Positions 23,620-32,218 of a stretch of 42,286 bases of DNA are shown here, piece by piece. Position 1 is the first letter of the stretch. Each line of letters opens with the position of its first letter. This stretch comes from Streptomyces sp. NBC_01142 (GTDB lineage: Bacteria; Actinomycetota; Actinomycetes; Streptomycetales; Streptomycetaceae): positions 1 through 42,286 of the forward strand of contig NZ_JAPEOR010000011.1 of NCBI RefSeq assembly GCF_026341125.1, in the 5' to 3' direction. The position numbers and the translations under genes were made by a program. A model generated the notes under the pieces. That model was not told the DNA's origin. It did not search any database and saw nothing but the letters and a program-made list of their open reading frames with translations.

Positions 23620-24417
23620 CTAGGACTCTTCGCGGACCGCTGGCACCAGTGCGTTCAGCACCGGGTCCTGGGCCGGGATCTTCCGGTACGGCGTGAGCGG
23701 GCAGCCGGTGCGGCGCCGGTAGCGGGCCGACTGCGCCTGGTCGAGGTGGATGGCGGGCAGCTCGGCGGTGCGCACCACGGCGAGGCTCGCCAGCAGGGTG
23801 GCGACGGTACTGGGGAGCACGGCGGTCACGAGGGGGTCGAAGACGCTCGGCAGCAGGCCGGGACGGTCGGGGGCGTCGGCGAAGGCGATCCGGGTCGCGG
23901 GGCCCGGGGTGTCCGGCTCGCACACATAGCGTCCGTCGGCGTGCAGGTCGATCCACAGGCTGGCGATCCCCGACAGCAGCTTGCCGCCCCACTCCGTCGA
24001 CAGCCAGGCCTGCAGTTCGTGCCCCTGCTCGGTCGGGCGGCGGACGACCAGCCAGCCGTAGCTGGTCAACGGGCCGAGCGTACGCAGCTTTTGGACCTCA
24101 ATGAACAGCGCCTCTTCGGCGGGCAGCACCGGCTGTTCGCGCAGCTGGGCGTACAGCTCCAGCACGTCGGCGTCCGCGACGCGGTGGTGGACTGCTTCGG
24201 CGGCGATGACGACGGCCTGCTTGGCGTCATCGAGGATCAGTCCGGTGCCGCCCGTCCGCACGCTGCGCGCCTGGCGGGCCCGTTCAGGGTCGGCAAGCAG
24301 GGCCCTGGCCCGCTGGGCCACCGGGTCCGTGGAGCCGACGGCGGTCGCTGTCTGCAGGAAGTCGTGCAGGGAGACCGGCTCGGGCCGGGCCAGGCAGTGA
24401 TCGAACAGTCGCGGCAT
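23620..24417 (-). CDS. uncharacterised 265-residue protein
   Basis: ATG 24417 has GGAG seven bases upstream; the upstream extension of the frame looks non-coding. The protein is soluble, with a helical first half (AQRARALLADPERARQAR) and alternating strands in the second half (YGWLVVRRPT, SLWIDLHADGRYVCEPD). I recognise no domain. It is transcribed alone, with a hairpin separating it from the genes to its right. Confidence 0.55.
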   Translation of the reverse strand: MPRLFDHCLARPEPVSLHDFLQTATAVGSTDPVAQRARALLADPERARQARSVRTGGTGLILDDAKQAVVIAAEAVHHRVADADVLELYAQLREQPVLPAEEALFIEVQKLRTLGPLTSYGWLVVRRPTEQGHELQAWLSTEWGGKLLSGIASLWIDLHADGRYVCEPDTPGPATRIAFADAPDRPGLLPSVFDPLVTAVLPSTVATLLASLAVVRTAELPAIHLDQAQSARYRRRTGCPLTPYRKIPAQDPVLNALVPAVREES

Positions 24418-24576
24418 CCTCGCTCCAGCCCTCCGTCTGTCCAAAGCCGTCTCTGCGGGGTGGCTGGGGTGGCGGCACTCCCGTGCAGGACACTGCGCCA
24501 CCCCAGCTCTCTTCCCGATCCATCCCAGAACAGGAGGTCCCGTCACCCTTGCTGTCCCTGCCCCTTCTGTAAAGAG

Positions 24577-24620
24577 GCCGGTGCCGCCGCGGGAGCACGC
24601 TCCCGGCGCATGGCACCGGC
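24577..24620 (-). terminator. two-part hairpin between minus-strand genes
   Basis: GCCGGTGCC (24577-24585) pairs with GGCACCGGC (24612-24620), and inside it GGGAGC (24591-24596) pairs with GCTCCC (24599-24604). It lies downstream of the small minus-strand gene ending at 24684 and upstream of the gene starting at 24417, so it probably ends the former's transcript. Confidence 0.45.
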
Positions 24621-24683
24621 ACGTGTGAAGGCGTCCCGCCAGGCGGGCCGGACGGTCCGGCGTCAGCCAGGGCCCCAGCGGGT

Positions 24684-24833
24684 TCAGGTGGCGGGCACCG
24701 TGCGGGCCAGCGGTTCCAGGTCGCTGTGGAGGGCGGCGGGCAGGGTCGCCGCGATCCGCCGGGCCCGGCCCTCGCCCGCGATGTCGTACGGCACGGTGCT
24801 ATCCGGTGCCGGCGGCCGGGGCGTCAGGCGCAC
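24684..24833 (-). CDS. small 49-residue hypothetical protein
   Basis: GTG 24833 overlaps the stop of the gene to its right (TAGGTG) and opens a frame with strong Streptomyces codon bias, reading TVPYDIAGEGRARRIAATL and ending at TGA 24684-24686. The overlap suggests translational coupling. It looks like a short helical protein; no family is recognised. Confidence 0.4.
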   Translation of the reverse strand: MRLTPRPPAPDSTVPYDIAGEGRARRIAATLPAALHSDLEPLARTVPAT

Positions 24834-25084
24834 CTAGCGTCGGTCGCGGAGGCGGTCGATGGCCTCGCGTACGGCGCCGGCCGCGTTGTCGCTGACGGTG
24901 CGGCCGGGCCCGGCGGTGTTCGTGTCGGTCTTCACCGTCCAGCGCTGTCCGGTGCGGGCGACGCAGACGAACACCTCCCGGCGTCCCTGGCCGCGCCGTA
25001 GGCGCGGTTGAAGGCGGTGACGCCGGTGGCGTCCGGGATCAGGTCGGCAAGGCAGGCGGTCGGCGGCGCTTCCATGACGGGCAT
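24834..25084 (-). pseudogene. small hypothetical gene with one frameshift
   Basis: From ATG 25084 (or 25075) the frame reads PTACLADLIPDATGVTAFNR up to about 24985, where it meets arginine-rich nonsense. The adjacent frame continues naturally as EVFVCVARTGQRWTVKTDT and AAGAVREAIDRLRDR to TAG 24834-24836. One inserted or lost base near 24985 explains both. If it is a sequencing error the gene encodes about 82 residues. The family is unknown. Confidence 0.45.
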
Positions 25085-25227
25085 CCTGACAGCCGGGCAA
25101 CGGTGCGCTGCCGCAGGGTTGTTGGGCGGCGGGTTGGTCGCGGGGCAGGGCAGCCGAGCGGTAGTCGGGCTCTCGCTTCAGCTTCGCGTCCTGGGGTAGA
25201 ACGAGCAGGGCTGAAAGGGGAGTTGTG

Positions 25228-25882
25228 ATGGCGCGGGAGGACGCGGACAGCGATGGTGCGCTGACCGAGGAGGAAGCTGACCGAGGAGGAAAAGGACGAC
25301 CTCGGCGGGACGTACGCGAGCCCGGGTCCGCGCGCCGCTACCGCGCGGTGAACCGGCGCGAGGCGCCGCTGGAGTGGGAGGCGCTGGTCTGCTCCAAGGA
25401 GTCGGTCGTCACCCAGCTCACCGAGTCCCTGTTCGACGGCAGTCCGGTGCCCTCCTCGTCGTCGTCCGCGCCCGCGGCCGTCGCCGTCATGCTCGCGCTG
25501 CTGGAGATCTCCCCTAGTGCGCGGGTCCTCGGTCTGGGTGGCGGCACCAGCTGGACGGCGGCGCTGCTGGCCGCCTCCGGGGCGCTCGTGACCGCCGTCG
25601 AAACCGACCCCGACCTCGCCCATCGCCTCCGGTCGCGCCTTGAGGGATGCCGCCCGCCGGTGACCGTGCTGTGCGCGGACGCCATGGCCGGGCATGCGGC
25701 GGGCGCCCCGTACGACGCGCTGCACTGCGGCTTCGCCGTGCGCGGCCTGGAGCTGGTGGGACAGGCGCGGGCGGCCGGGCCGTACCCGATTCGGGGTGAG
25801 CGCCGACCGCAGTGGCGCCTGCCGTGTCTGGCTCGACAGCCCCGCCACTCCCCTGCCCGACGAGGCTGCTGCGGGCCGGTGA
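25228..25882 (+). pseudogene. protein-L-isoaspartate methyltransferase-like gene, internally deleted
   Basis: ATG 25228 lies behind AAAGGGGAG. Residues 45-170 are a SAM-dependent methyltransferase of the PCMT type: VVTQLTESLFDG, the SAM loop VLGLGGGTSWTAALLA, AVETDPDLA and VLCADAM. After YDALHCGFAVRGL (about 25750) the frame degenerates. A neighbouring frame carries a typical C-terminal strand pair, RFGVSADRSGACRVWLDSP, ending at TGA 25880-25882. A piece between the two was lost. The Tn7-like element begins two bases after this stop. Confidence 0.55.
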
Positions 25883-25886
25883 CCTG

Positions 25887-25948
25887 TCTCAGCGAAGATT
25901 CCGCGAATCTCAGCGAAGTTGCTGAAGCGCTCGTTAGTCTCACCGAAG
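25887..25948. repeat. left-end repeats of the Tn7-like element
   Basis: TCTCAGCGAAG occurs at 25887-25897 and 25908-25918, and TCTCACCGAAG at 25938-25948. Such spaced direct repeats at transposon ends are the usual TnsB-binding sites. The third copy lies directly before the tnsA coding region. Confidence 0.6.
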
Positions 25949-25985
25949 GTTGAGGATCCGCTCGGCCTGCCGGGTTGGGGGTGCG

Positions 25986-26747
25986 GTGGAGGCGCTGTCG
26001 CGTGCGTACGGCGATGAAGCGTTAACAGCGTTTGAGCTGGACTTTCTCAGTAACGGCGAGCGTCGCAAGCACGCTCTGGGGGCGAGTTGGCAGGTTCCGT
26101 TCGAGGCAGTCGAACCTGTCCGACCGTTTCGCTGGGACAAGGGAACGCCGGGTTTCGCAGGCTGGTACTACTCGACGACCGTACGGGATCACGTGGGCTA
26201 TGAGTCCTGGCTCGAGCGAGACCGGTTGATCCTGCTCGATAAAGATCCGCAGGTCAGGGCGATATCTTCGCAGCCCTTCTGGCTGCACTGGCATGACGGC
26301 AAACGGCGGCGCCGTCATGCTCCCGACTACTTTGTCCGGCTGGCTACGGGCCAGGCTCGGATTGTGGATGTCCGCGCCGAGGACGACATGGACGAGGACA
26401 CACGGGAGTCCTTCGCAGTGACTCAGCGGGCCTGCGCGGCGGTGGGCTGGGAGTTCGAGTGGGCGGGCCGTCCGCAGCCGATTCTCATGGCTAACGTTCG
26501 GTGGCTGGCGCGGTATCGCCGGGCACGCTGCGGTCGACCGGAGGCGGTAGTCGAGCGACTCCTGGAGGTCTTCAGCGAGCCGAGGCGCCTGTGGGATGGT
26601 GCTGCGCTGGTCGGCGACCGGATCCAGGTCTTGCCGGTGCTGTTCCACCTGTTGTGGTTGGGGAAGCTGAAGGTGGATCTCTCGGGAGGGCTGCTGAAGA
26701 CCGGAAGCCTGGTCTGGGCGAAGGGGCGGCGGCAATGGACCGGCTGA
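25986..26747 (+). CDS. tnsA: TnsA-like heteromeric transposase endonuclease subunit
   Basis: GTG 25986, after TTGGGGG, gives 253 residues; a TTG at 25950 is possible but overlaps an end repeat. The TnsA nuclease fold is visible: E77 in YESWLERDR, the strand QPFWLHWHDG, D114 in HAPDYFVR, then RIVDVRAED. TnsA cuts the 5' ends of the transposon while TnsB cuts the 3' ends. The usual catalytic lysine of the ExK/QxK motif is an arginine here (D128-V-R130). The gene overlaps tnsB by 13 bases. Confidence 0.75.
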   Translation: MEALSRAYGDEALTAFELDFLSNGERRKHALGASWQVPFEAVEPVRPFRWDKGTPGFAGWYYSTTVRDHVGYESWLERDRLILLDKDPQVRAISSQPFWLHWHDGKRRRRHAPDYFVRLATGQARIVDVRAEDDMDEDTRESFAVTQRACAAVGWEFEWAGRPQPILMANVRWLARYRRARCGRPEAVVERLLEVFSEPRRLWDGAALVGDRIQVLPVLFHLLWLGKLKVDLSGGLLKTGSLVWAKGRRQWTG

Positions 26748-28855
26748 GGCGTCCGCCGATTCTGACAGTTGGCGAGCGGGTTCGGTTTGACGGGCAGGTC
26801 CGCGGAGTGCTCGAAGTGACCGCGCAGGCCGCAGTCCTGGAGGACGCGGAGGCTCCGCATCGCGTGGTGGCTCTGCTTGAGCTGTTCGCGGCGGAGGACT
26901 TCGAGGTCTTGTTCCGACCGGAGCAGATGCCGTTGCCTGCCTCATCCGGCTTGGACCTGCTGCCTGCCGCGGCGGTCAAGCAGGCTCTGTGGTGGGAGGG
27001 CCACATTCTGGAAGTCGTACATGGACTCCCGCCGGACGCGGAGCCCGGCGCGACGCCACGCGAGGAATACGGGGCGGGCACGTCGTTGGCCGCACGGGAC
27101 GAGGCCAAGGCGGCCGAGCTGTCCCGGTCCGGTCGCCTGGTGACGGCCCACACGGTCGCCCGGCTGCGTCGCCGCTACCTCAAGGAAGGGGTTGCCGGGC
27201 TGGCAGATCGCCGGGCGGCCCGCAAGCGACCGGAGTTCGGGGCGGTGGACACCAGAGTGGTCGAGGCGATGCGCCAGGCCATCGAGGAAGGTGCCGACCC
27301 CTCCACTCGGACCGCGTCTTACCTGATCTGGCGGACGAAAGAGATCCTCACGCACACCGAGGACGAAGACGAGACGGAGACCGAAGACGAGGCCGAGGAC
27401 GGACAAGCGGAGCCCAAGTGGCCTTCCCGGGCCACGCTCTACCGGTTGGTGGAGAAACTGACGGCGGGTACTCACGCCCTGGGCTCGGCGGTGACGCGCC
27501 GTTCGAAGGCTCATACGGCGGGCACGACCTTGGGAGAGCTGACGGTCACCGCTCCGGGTGAGGTCATGCAGATCGACTCCACTCCGCTGGACGTGATGGT
27601 TCGCCTCGACAACGGGGTGGTCGGCAAAGTCGAGCTCACAGGCATGATCGATGTCGCGACCCGGACCCCGACGGCGCTTGTCCTGCGGCCGTCGACGAAG
27701 TCCGTCGATGCCAGTGTGCTGCTGGCGCGGACCGTCACGCCCGAGTTGATGCGGCCGGGCTGGGTGGACGCGCTCAAGATGTCCCGCTCTGTGCTGCCTC
27801 ACCGCCGACTGCTGACACTGGATGAGCGTCTGGAGCACGCGGCTGCCAAGCCGGTGATCGTCCCGGAGATGATCGTCTGCGATCACGGAAAGGCGTTCAT
27901 CTCGCACAACTTCCGGGCATCGTGCAGGTTTCTGGAGATCGATTTCCAGCCGACCCACAAGGGCTCGCCCTTCGAGAAGGGCCACATCGAGAAGATGCTG
28001 GGCTCGGTTGCCACGATGTTCGTGCAGTTCCTCCCCGGATACACCGGCCGTAACACTGACCGTCGCGGCCGGCACCCGGAGAAGGAAAACCTGTGGTCAC
28101 TGCCCGAGTTGCAGGATCTCCTCGACGAGTGGGTGGTCGCCAAGTGGCAGAACCGCCCTCATGACGGACTGCGAGACCCCGACCACCCGGGGCGGCTGTT
28201 CACTCCGAACCAGAAGTATGCCGCGCTGGTGGAGTCCAGTGGCTATGTCCCGGTCGCGCTCAGCGCAGACGACTACACCGAGCTTCTGCCCGCTGCCTGG
28301 CGGGTCGTCAACTCCTACGGTATTCGCATCAACAACCGCACCTACGATGCTCCGGGACTCGGGCCCATGCGTCGGCGCGATTCAGGTGTCACGGCCAAGC
28401 GGGGGCTCTGGGAGGTCCATCGCGACCCCTACGACGTCTCTCGTGTCTGGGTACGCAACCACCGCGGTGAAGGCGAGTGGATCCAGGCCACGTGGAAGTA
28501 CTTGAACCGGGCGCCTGTTCCCTTCGGCGATCTCGCCTGGGACCACGTCAGTCACCAGCTTCCCAAGGCCACCGAGGAAGAACTCGCCGAGGCCGTGGCC
28601 GCTTTGCTGACCCGTGCGAACGCCGGACCGGATCCGGCCGAGCCCGGCCAGAAGAGGAAGAAGAACAGGCCCTCCAAGCGTGACCGCCAAGTGGTGGCCC
28701 GGACCAAGGTGACGGCTCCTGCCCCTGCCGTCCTTCCCGAGCCGCAGCCCGCAGACGCGTCAGCCGCCGAGGAATCCGTGGACGAGGAAGAGATGGCTGA
28801 GGTGATCCCACTGGGACTCTTCGACCCGCTTGAGGACCCTTGGAGACGTTCGTGA
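26735..28855 (+). CDS. tnsB: TnsB-like DDE transposase
   Basis: The protein is 706 residues from ATG 26735, inside the end of tnsA. The N-terminal 170 residues hold winged-helix DNA-binding regions (TVARLRRRYLKEGVAGLADR). An acidic linker (EDEDETETEDEAED) precedes the RNase H-type catalytic core, with D281 in MQIDSTPLDV, D383 in IVCDHGKAF and E419 in KGHIEKMLG. A Mu-type C-terminal barrel (WRVVNSYGIRINNRTYD) and a basic, then acidic tail follow. It binds the end repeats and joins the ends to the target. The order and size match the Tn7/Tn5053 superfamily. Confidence 0.85.
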   Translation: MDRLRRPPILTVGERVRFDGQVRGVLEVTAQAAVLEDAEAPHRVVALLELFAAEDFEVLFRPEQMPLPASSGLDLLPAAAVKQALWWEGHILEVVHGLPPDAEPGATPREEYGAGTSLAARDEAKAAELSRSGRLVTAHTVARLRRRYLKEGVAGLADRRAARKRPEFGAVDTRVVEAMRQAIEEGADPSTRTASYLIWRTKEILTHTEDEDETETEDEAEDGQAEPKWPSRATLYRLVEKLTAGTHALGSAVTRRSKAHTAGTTLGELTVTAPGEVMQIDSTPLDVMVRLDNGVVGKVELTGMIDVATRTPTALVLRPSTKSVDASVLLARTVTPELMRPGWVDALKMSRSVLPHRRLLTLDERLEHAAAKPVIVPEMIVCDHGKAFISHNFRASCRFLEIDFQPTHKGSPFEKGHIEKMLGSVATMFVQFLPGYTGRNTDRRGRHPEKENLWSLPELQDLLDEWVVAKWQNRPHDGLRDPDHPGRLFTPNQKYAALVESSGYVPVALSADDYTELLPAAWRVVNSYGIRINNRTYDAPGLGPMRRRDSGVTAKRGLWEVHRDPYDVSRVWVRNHRGEGEWIQATWKYLNRAPVPFGDLAWDHVSHQLPKATEEELAEAVAALLTRANAGPDPAEPGQKRKKNRPSKRDRQVVARTKVTAPAPAVLPEPQPADASAAEESVDEEEMAEVIPLGLFDPLEDPWRRS

Positions 28856-29916
28856 CCATGCCGCTGTCCGGCCAAGCCAGCGACGACTTCGGCCGGCATC
28901 TGACCACCCTGCTTGGATGGCGCTCGTTTATCGCGACCTTCCTGAGCCAGCCGATGGTCATCATGAGCGAGAGCGAGTACGAGGCGCTCGTCGAGGCGGC
29001 CGAGTCCGATCCGCTGGCGAAAGAGAAGAAGAATACGTACGACGACGATCGGCTGAACCATCACGCGCGCCTGCAAGTGATCGCCACGTCCACGGTCCGG
29101 CACACCGTGACCTGCGGACGTCGCCTGATCATCCTGAACCGGGGCGCGATCAGTGCCCGCCGCGGACTTCTCGTCTCAGGGCCTGCGAACACCGGCAAGA
29201 CGATCGCTCTCACCCAACTCGGCTTGGCCCACGAACTCGTGGACCGGCGCCGACACCCAGGCCAGGACGAGCGCATTCCGGTCATCTACATCACCGTTCC
29301 GCCGGCCGCGACGCCTCGCATGATCGCAGCCGAGTTCGCTCGTTTCCTCGGCCTCCCCGTCACCCGCAGCCTGAACATCACCGACTTGACCGAGGCCGTG
29401 GTCGGCGTCTGCACCACCGCCCGCACCGGCCTCGTCCTGGTCGACGAGATCCACAACATCTCCCTGCACACGCGGCACGGAGCCGAGGCATCCGACACCC
29501 TCAAGTACTTCTCCGAGCGCATCCCGGCGACGTTCGCCTATGCAGGAATCGACGTCGAGTCCGGAGGCCTCCTCTCCGGCACCCGCGGTGACCAGATCGC
29601 AGGGCGCTTCACCCCCGTGGCCACCCACCCGTTCCCCTACAACAAGGAATGGAAGGGACTGGTCGCGCAGATGGAGGAAACCCTCCTCCTGCACCGGCAC
29701 AAGCGCGGCACGTTGGCCCGCCTCGATCGCTTCCTCAACACCCGGACCGGCGGCATGATCGGCACCCTCGCCCACCAGATCCGCGGGGCTGCCGTCGATG
29801 CCATCCTGACTGGCAGCGAGAAGATTACCAAGAGCGGGTTGTTGGCCGTCGACCTGGACATCGCCTCGGGACGTGACCGCCCGAACAACCCGCCAACGGC
29901 GGGCAATCGGTGGTGA
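28852..29916 (+). CDS. tnsC: TnsC/TniB-like AAA+ ATPase
   Basis: GTG 28852 overlaps the tnsB stop (GTGA) and has GGAG six bases upstream, giving 354 residues. Walker A is GPANTGKT (110-117) and Walker B LVLVDEIHN (194-202). The YAGIDVESGGL and GRFTPVATHPF segments are the sensor regions seen in TniB/TnsC. This ATPase links the target selector to the transposase and prevents repeated insertion. It is followed by the tniQ-like gene with another four-base overlap. Confidence 0.85.
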   Translation: MTMPLSGQASDDFGRHLTTLLGWRSFIATFLSQPMVIMSESEYEALVEAAESDPLAKEKKNTYDDDRLNHHARLQVIATSTVRHTVTCGRRLIILNRGAISARRGLLVSGPANTGKTIALTQLGLAHELVDRRRHPGQDERIPVIYITVPPAATPRMIAAEFARFLGLPVTRSLNITDLTEAVVGVCTTARTGLVLVDEIHNISLHTRHGAEASDTLKYFSERIPATFAYAGIDVESGGLLSGTRGDQIAGRFTPVATHPFPYNKEWKGLVAQMEETLLLHRHKRGTLARLDRFLNTRTGGMIGTLAHQIRGAAVDAILTGSEKITKSGLLAVDLDIASGRDRPNNPPTAGNRW

Positions 29917-30941
29917 CAGCGCCTGTCGAGGTCGGCCTGCAGCTTGTTCCACTCCCCTTTCAGGTCCGGCCGAAGGCGGGAGAGGGAGGTCCCACTTTCA
30001 TCAGACGCCTCGCGCAAGCCAACCATCTCCCGTCGCCCTACCTGCGGAAGTTCCTCAACGAACCACCTGGCCCCCGCGGCACACCGTCCTGGGACCGCCT
30101 TGCTGCCGTCACCGGTCGTGACCCCGACTTCCTGCGAACAACACTCGAGACGAAGAAGTGCGTTGAATGCGGCACGGACATTCCGCCCAGCAATGCCTTC
30201 GGCCGACGGGCGATCCTCTGTTCCATGCGCTGCAGGACCCGGGCCCACCGCCGGAGGCAAACCACGGAGGCCTGCCGCATCTGTCAGAAGCCGATGAAGA
30301 TCCAGATCGGACAACGCCACCGGCTCTGTTCATCGGCATGCCGTCGCTCTGCCTACCTCCTTCGCCAGCAGGGAGGCGCTTCCTCGACGGCATCCAGCGC
30401 TGACGATGATCCTGCCCACCAAGCAGGCCGTCGCTGCATAGCCTGCGAAAAGCCTCTGCCTCCAGGCTCTCGATCGCACCGCCAGACGTGCTCAGCGGCC
30501 TGCCGACAGCACGCCCGCCGATGGAGCCGTCTCACTTCACCCGAACAGTTCCTCCGCCCGCCGGCCGAGACCTGTGAGTTCTGCCAGGACCCTCTCCCGA
30601 AGGCAAACTCCAGTGTCGGCCAGCGTCGCTGGTGCTCATACCTCTGCGGGCAACGAGCCCGCCGCGGAGTCGACCCAGCCCCCTACAGGATCCGGACCTG
30701 CGAACACTGTCAGGAGCCCATCGAGAGGGATGAGTCCGGAAGGGCCCGTCGGTGGTGCTCAAGGAGCTGCCGCGAGAAGGCCCAACGGCGCCGACACAAG
30801 GCCGCGGCCGCCGGAAGCCAGTCCGCCGGCACCGGCACGACGAAGGCCAGGACAGGGCAGTCAGCAGAAGTGTCGGAACGCGTGAAGATTACATTCGGTA
30901 ACGCGGTGCTGACGCTGGCCCGCGCCGACCACACCGACTGA
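29913..30941 (+). CDS. tniQ: TniQ-like target selector with five zinc-binding repeats
   Basis: GTG 29913 overlaps the tnsC stop (a GTG at 29910 is also possible), giving 342 residues. Residues 10-80 match a shortened TniQ N-terminus: LPFQVRPKAGEG, FIRRLAQANHLPSPYLRKFL, PSWDRLAAVTGR. Five CxxC-x14-16-CxxxC units then follow, at about 83-107, 121-143, 175-197, 221-245 and 263-286, each ending in a basic helix such as CRTRAHRRR or CREKAQRRR. TniQ/TnsD proteins choose the insertion site. A tandem finger array suggests direct, modular DNA reading. The C-terminal strand region is unknown. Confidence 0.7.
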   Translation: MTAPVEVGLQLVPLPFQVRPKAGEGGPTFIRRLAQANHLPSPYLRKFLNEPPGPRGTPSWDRLAAVTGRDPDFLRTTLETKKCVECGTDIPPSNAFGRRAILCSMRCRTRAHRRRQTTEACRICQKPMKIQIGQRHRLCSSACRRSAYLLRQQGGASSTASSADDDPAHQAGRRCIACEKPLPPGSRSHRQTCSAACRQHARRWSRLTSPEQFLRPPAETCEFCQDPLPKANSSVGQRRWCSYLCGQRARRGVDPAPYRIRTCEHCQEPIERDESGRARRWCSRSCREKAQRRRHKAAAAGSQSAGTGTTKARTGQSAEVSERVKITFGNAVLTLARADHTD

Positions 30942-30951
30942 CGTCGGCGCG
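30921..30951 (+). terminator. 9-bp hairpin at the end of the transposition operon
   Basis: CGCGCCGAC (30921-30929) pairs with GTCGGCGCG (30943-30951) across the tniQ stop codon. It lies between two convergent genes and could end transcription from both sides. Confidence 0.45.
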
Positions 30952-30976
30952 GCACGGCGCAGAAGCGCGACTGGTC

Positions 30977-31942
30977 TCAGGCCATGCGCCCGGTGTGACG
31001 CAGGACAACGGCGATGACGGAGGCGAGCCGCACGAAGAGGTAGTCCCTCGCGTCATCGGAGGGCGGCGGCGTCTTCGCCAGCTCATGATGCCGAATCGTG
31101 AAGTTGTTGCCGACCTGCGTGAGCAGGTGGAACTCATCCGACAGCAGCTTGCGGAACGGCTCGGAGCTCAATGCGGCATCTTCGATCAGCTTCGGACCTG
31201 CCACCGCCTTGTTGTTGCCCTCCAGCGTCTTGAGCCGTTCGAAGGCATCCCAGAGCTTCTCCACCGCGTCCTGCCGGTCGGCCGGCTTCCGGGACAGGAA
31301 GCGCCCCATGGCGTCATCCAACAGGCCGTCGAGCCTGGCGTCTCCCGTCGAAGGCCTGAACTCGGACACCAGCAGGCGCGCCTCAACGGGCCCGAGCCGT
31401 TGGACCTGCATGGTGTCGCTGACGATGTACGCGATGCCGTTCCGCTCGAAGATCTCGTTGACCTTGTCCCGGAGCTCAGCCTCGCCCGGGGACAGCTTGC
31501 GGTCAGAAAACGGGTCCGGGCCGTCCCCGTGCCGGAACGTGTAGTCGGTGTGGTTGCCGCCCCAAGGGTGGTTGGTGGCGTCGATCGGTTTGTCGATGTA
31601 GCGGGCGACGAACTCGATGAGGTCCAGCACGGAGGCGGTGTCGGGCATCGAGTACGGGTCGAGCGGAGATCGCTCTAGTTCAAGCCCGTCCGGCTGCGGA
31701 GTCACGGCCAGATCAGGGATGTGCCCCGTGATGGCGCGGAGGAACATCCCCATGTCCGTGCCCGTGATGGTGTTCCTGCCCCTGTCGTCAACGCATTCGT
31801 ACAAGGGGAAGTGCCGCGCCAGCGAGCCGTTGTTGGCCCACTGCCCGATCAGGGCGGTTATGCCCTGCCATGCCCCCGGAGTGATGGTTTCGCGGTCCCG
31901 CCGCGGTCCAAGCCCCTCGCGGGTGGAGTAGAGGTCAGTCAC
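30977..31942 (-). CDS. transposon cargo gene, uncharacterised, possible defence protein
   Basis: The protein is 321 residues from GTG 31942, opposed to the tns operon and inside the right end. It is soluble and mostly helical. The central part has LRDKVNEIFERNGIAYIVSD and GPVEARLLVSEFRP; the C-terminal 110 residues (RQDAVEKLWDAFERLKTLEG, FTIRHHELAKT, DYLFVRLASVIAVVLRHTG) recall the helical ends of abortive-infection proteins of the AbiJ type. Tn7-like elements often carry defence genes. That role is my inference from position and pattern; no catalytic motif is certain. Confidence 0.55.
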   Translation of the reverse strand: MTDLYSTREGLGPRRDRETITPGAWQGITALIGQWANNGSLARHFPLYECVDDRGRNTITGTDMGMFLRAITGHIPDLAVTPQPDGLELERSPLDPYSMPDTASVLDLIEFVARYIDKPIDATNHPWGGNHTDYTFRHGDGPDPFSDRKLSPGEAELRDKVNEIFERNGIAYIVSDTMQVQRLGPVEARLLVSEFRPSTGDARLDGLLDDAMGRFLSRKPADRQDAVEKLWDAFERLKTLEGNNKAVAGPKLIEDAALSSEPFRKLLSDEFHLLTQVGNNFTIRHHELAKTPPPSDDARDYLFVRLASVIAVVLRHTGRMA

Positions 31943-32153
31943 AGGGCGCAGTCTGGCGGACTGCGCGCTCTTCCACCTGGTTTTTACAGCCAGACCTGGC
32001 AGGCCTGGGCCGGTCCAGGAGGAGGACGCGCTGGCCCTGCAGCGCGCAGCCCCGCTTCAGCATGCAGAGAGATAGGGGAAAAGTGCGTCACCTCCGTCAT
32101 CCGGGACGCAGGCGGCCAATGAAACCCCAGGTCAAGTGTCGGGTGGCTCTGAA

Positions 32154-32218
32154 GATTTCAGTAGCGCAAGATTCATTTCAGTAGAGATTTCAGTAGCGCA
32201 CGAAAGATTTCAGTGCGA
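32154..32218. repeat. right-end repeats of the Tn7-like element
   Basis: ATTTCAGT appears four times: GATTTCAGTAGCGCA at 32154-32168 and 32186-32200, CATTTCAGTAGAGA at 32174-32187, and GATTTCAGTGCGA at 32206-32218. Spacing is about 20, 12 and 20 bases. These look like TnsB sites, but their sequence differs from the left-end repeats beyond a shared TTC/GAA core. Confidence 0.55.

Noticed and set aside
24577..24620. Small RNA gene from the two-part hairpin
   Set aside because: Its place between two minus-strand genes is explained more simply by termination; no promoter was seen.
26735..30941. CRISPR-associated transposon
   Set aside because: No Cas gene and no spaced-repeat array of CRISPR type occurs in or next to the element.
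30977..31942. Firm HEPN ribonuclease call for the cargo protein
   Set aside because: The IRHHE motif does not fit RX4-6H spacing clearly, so only a possible defence role is given.
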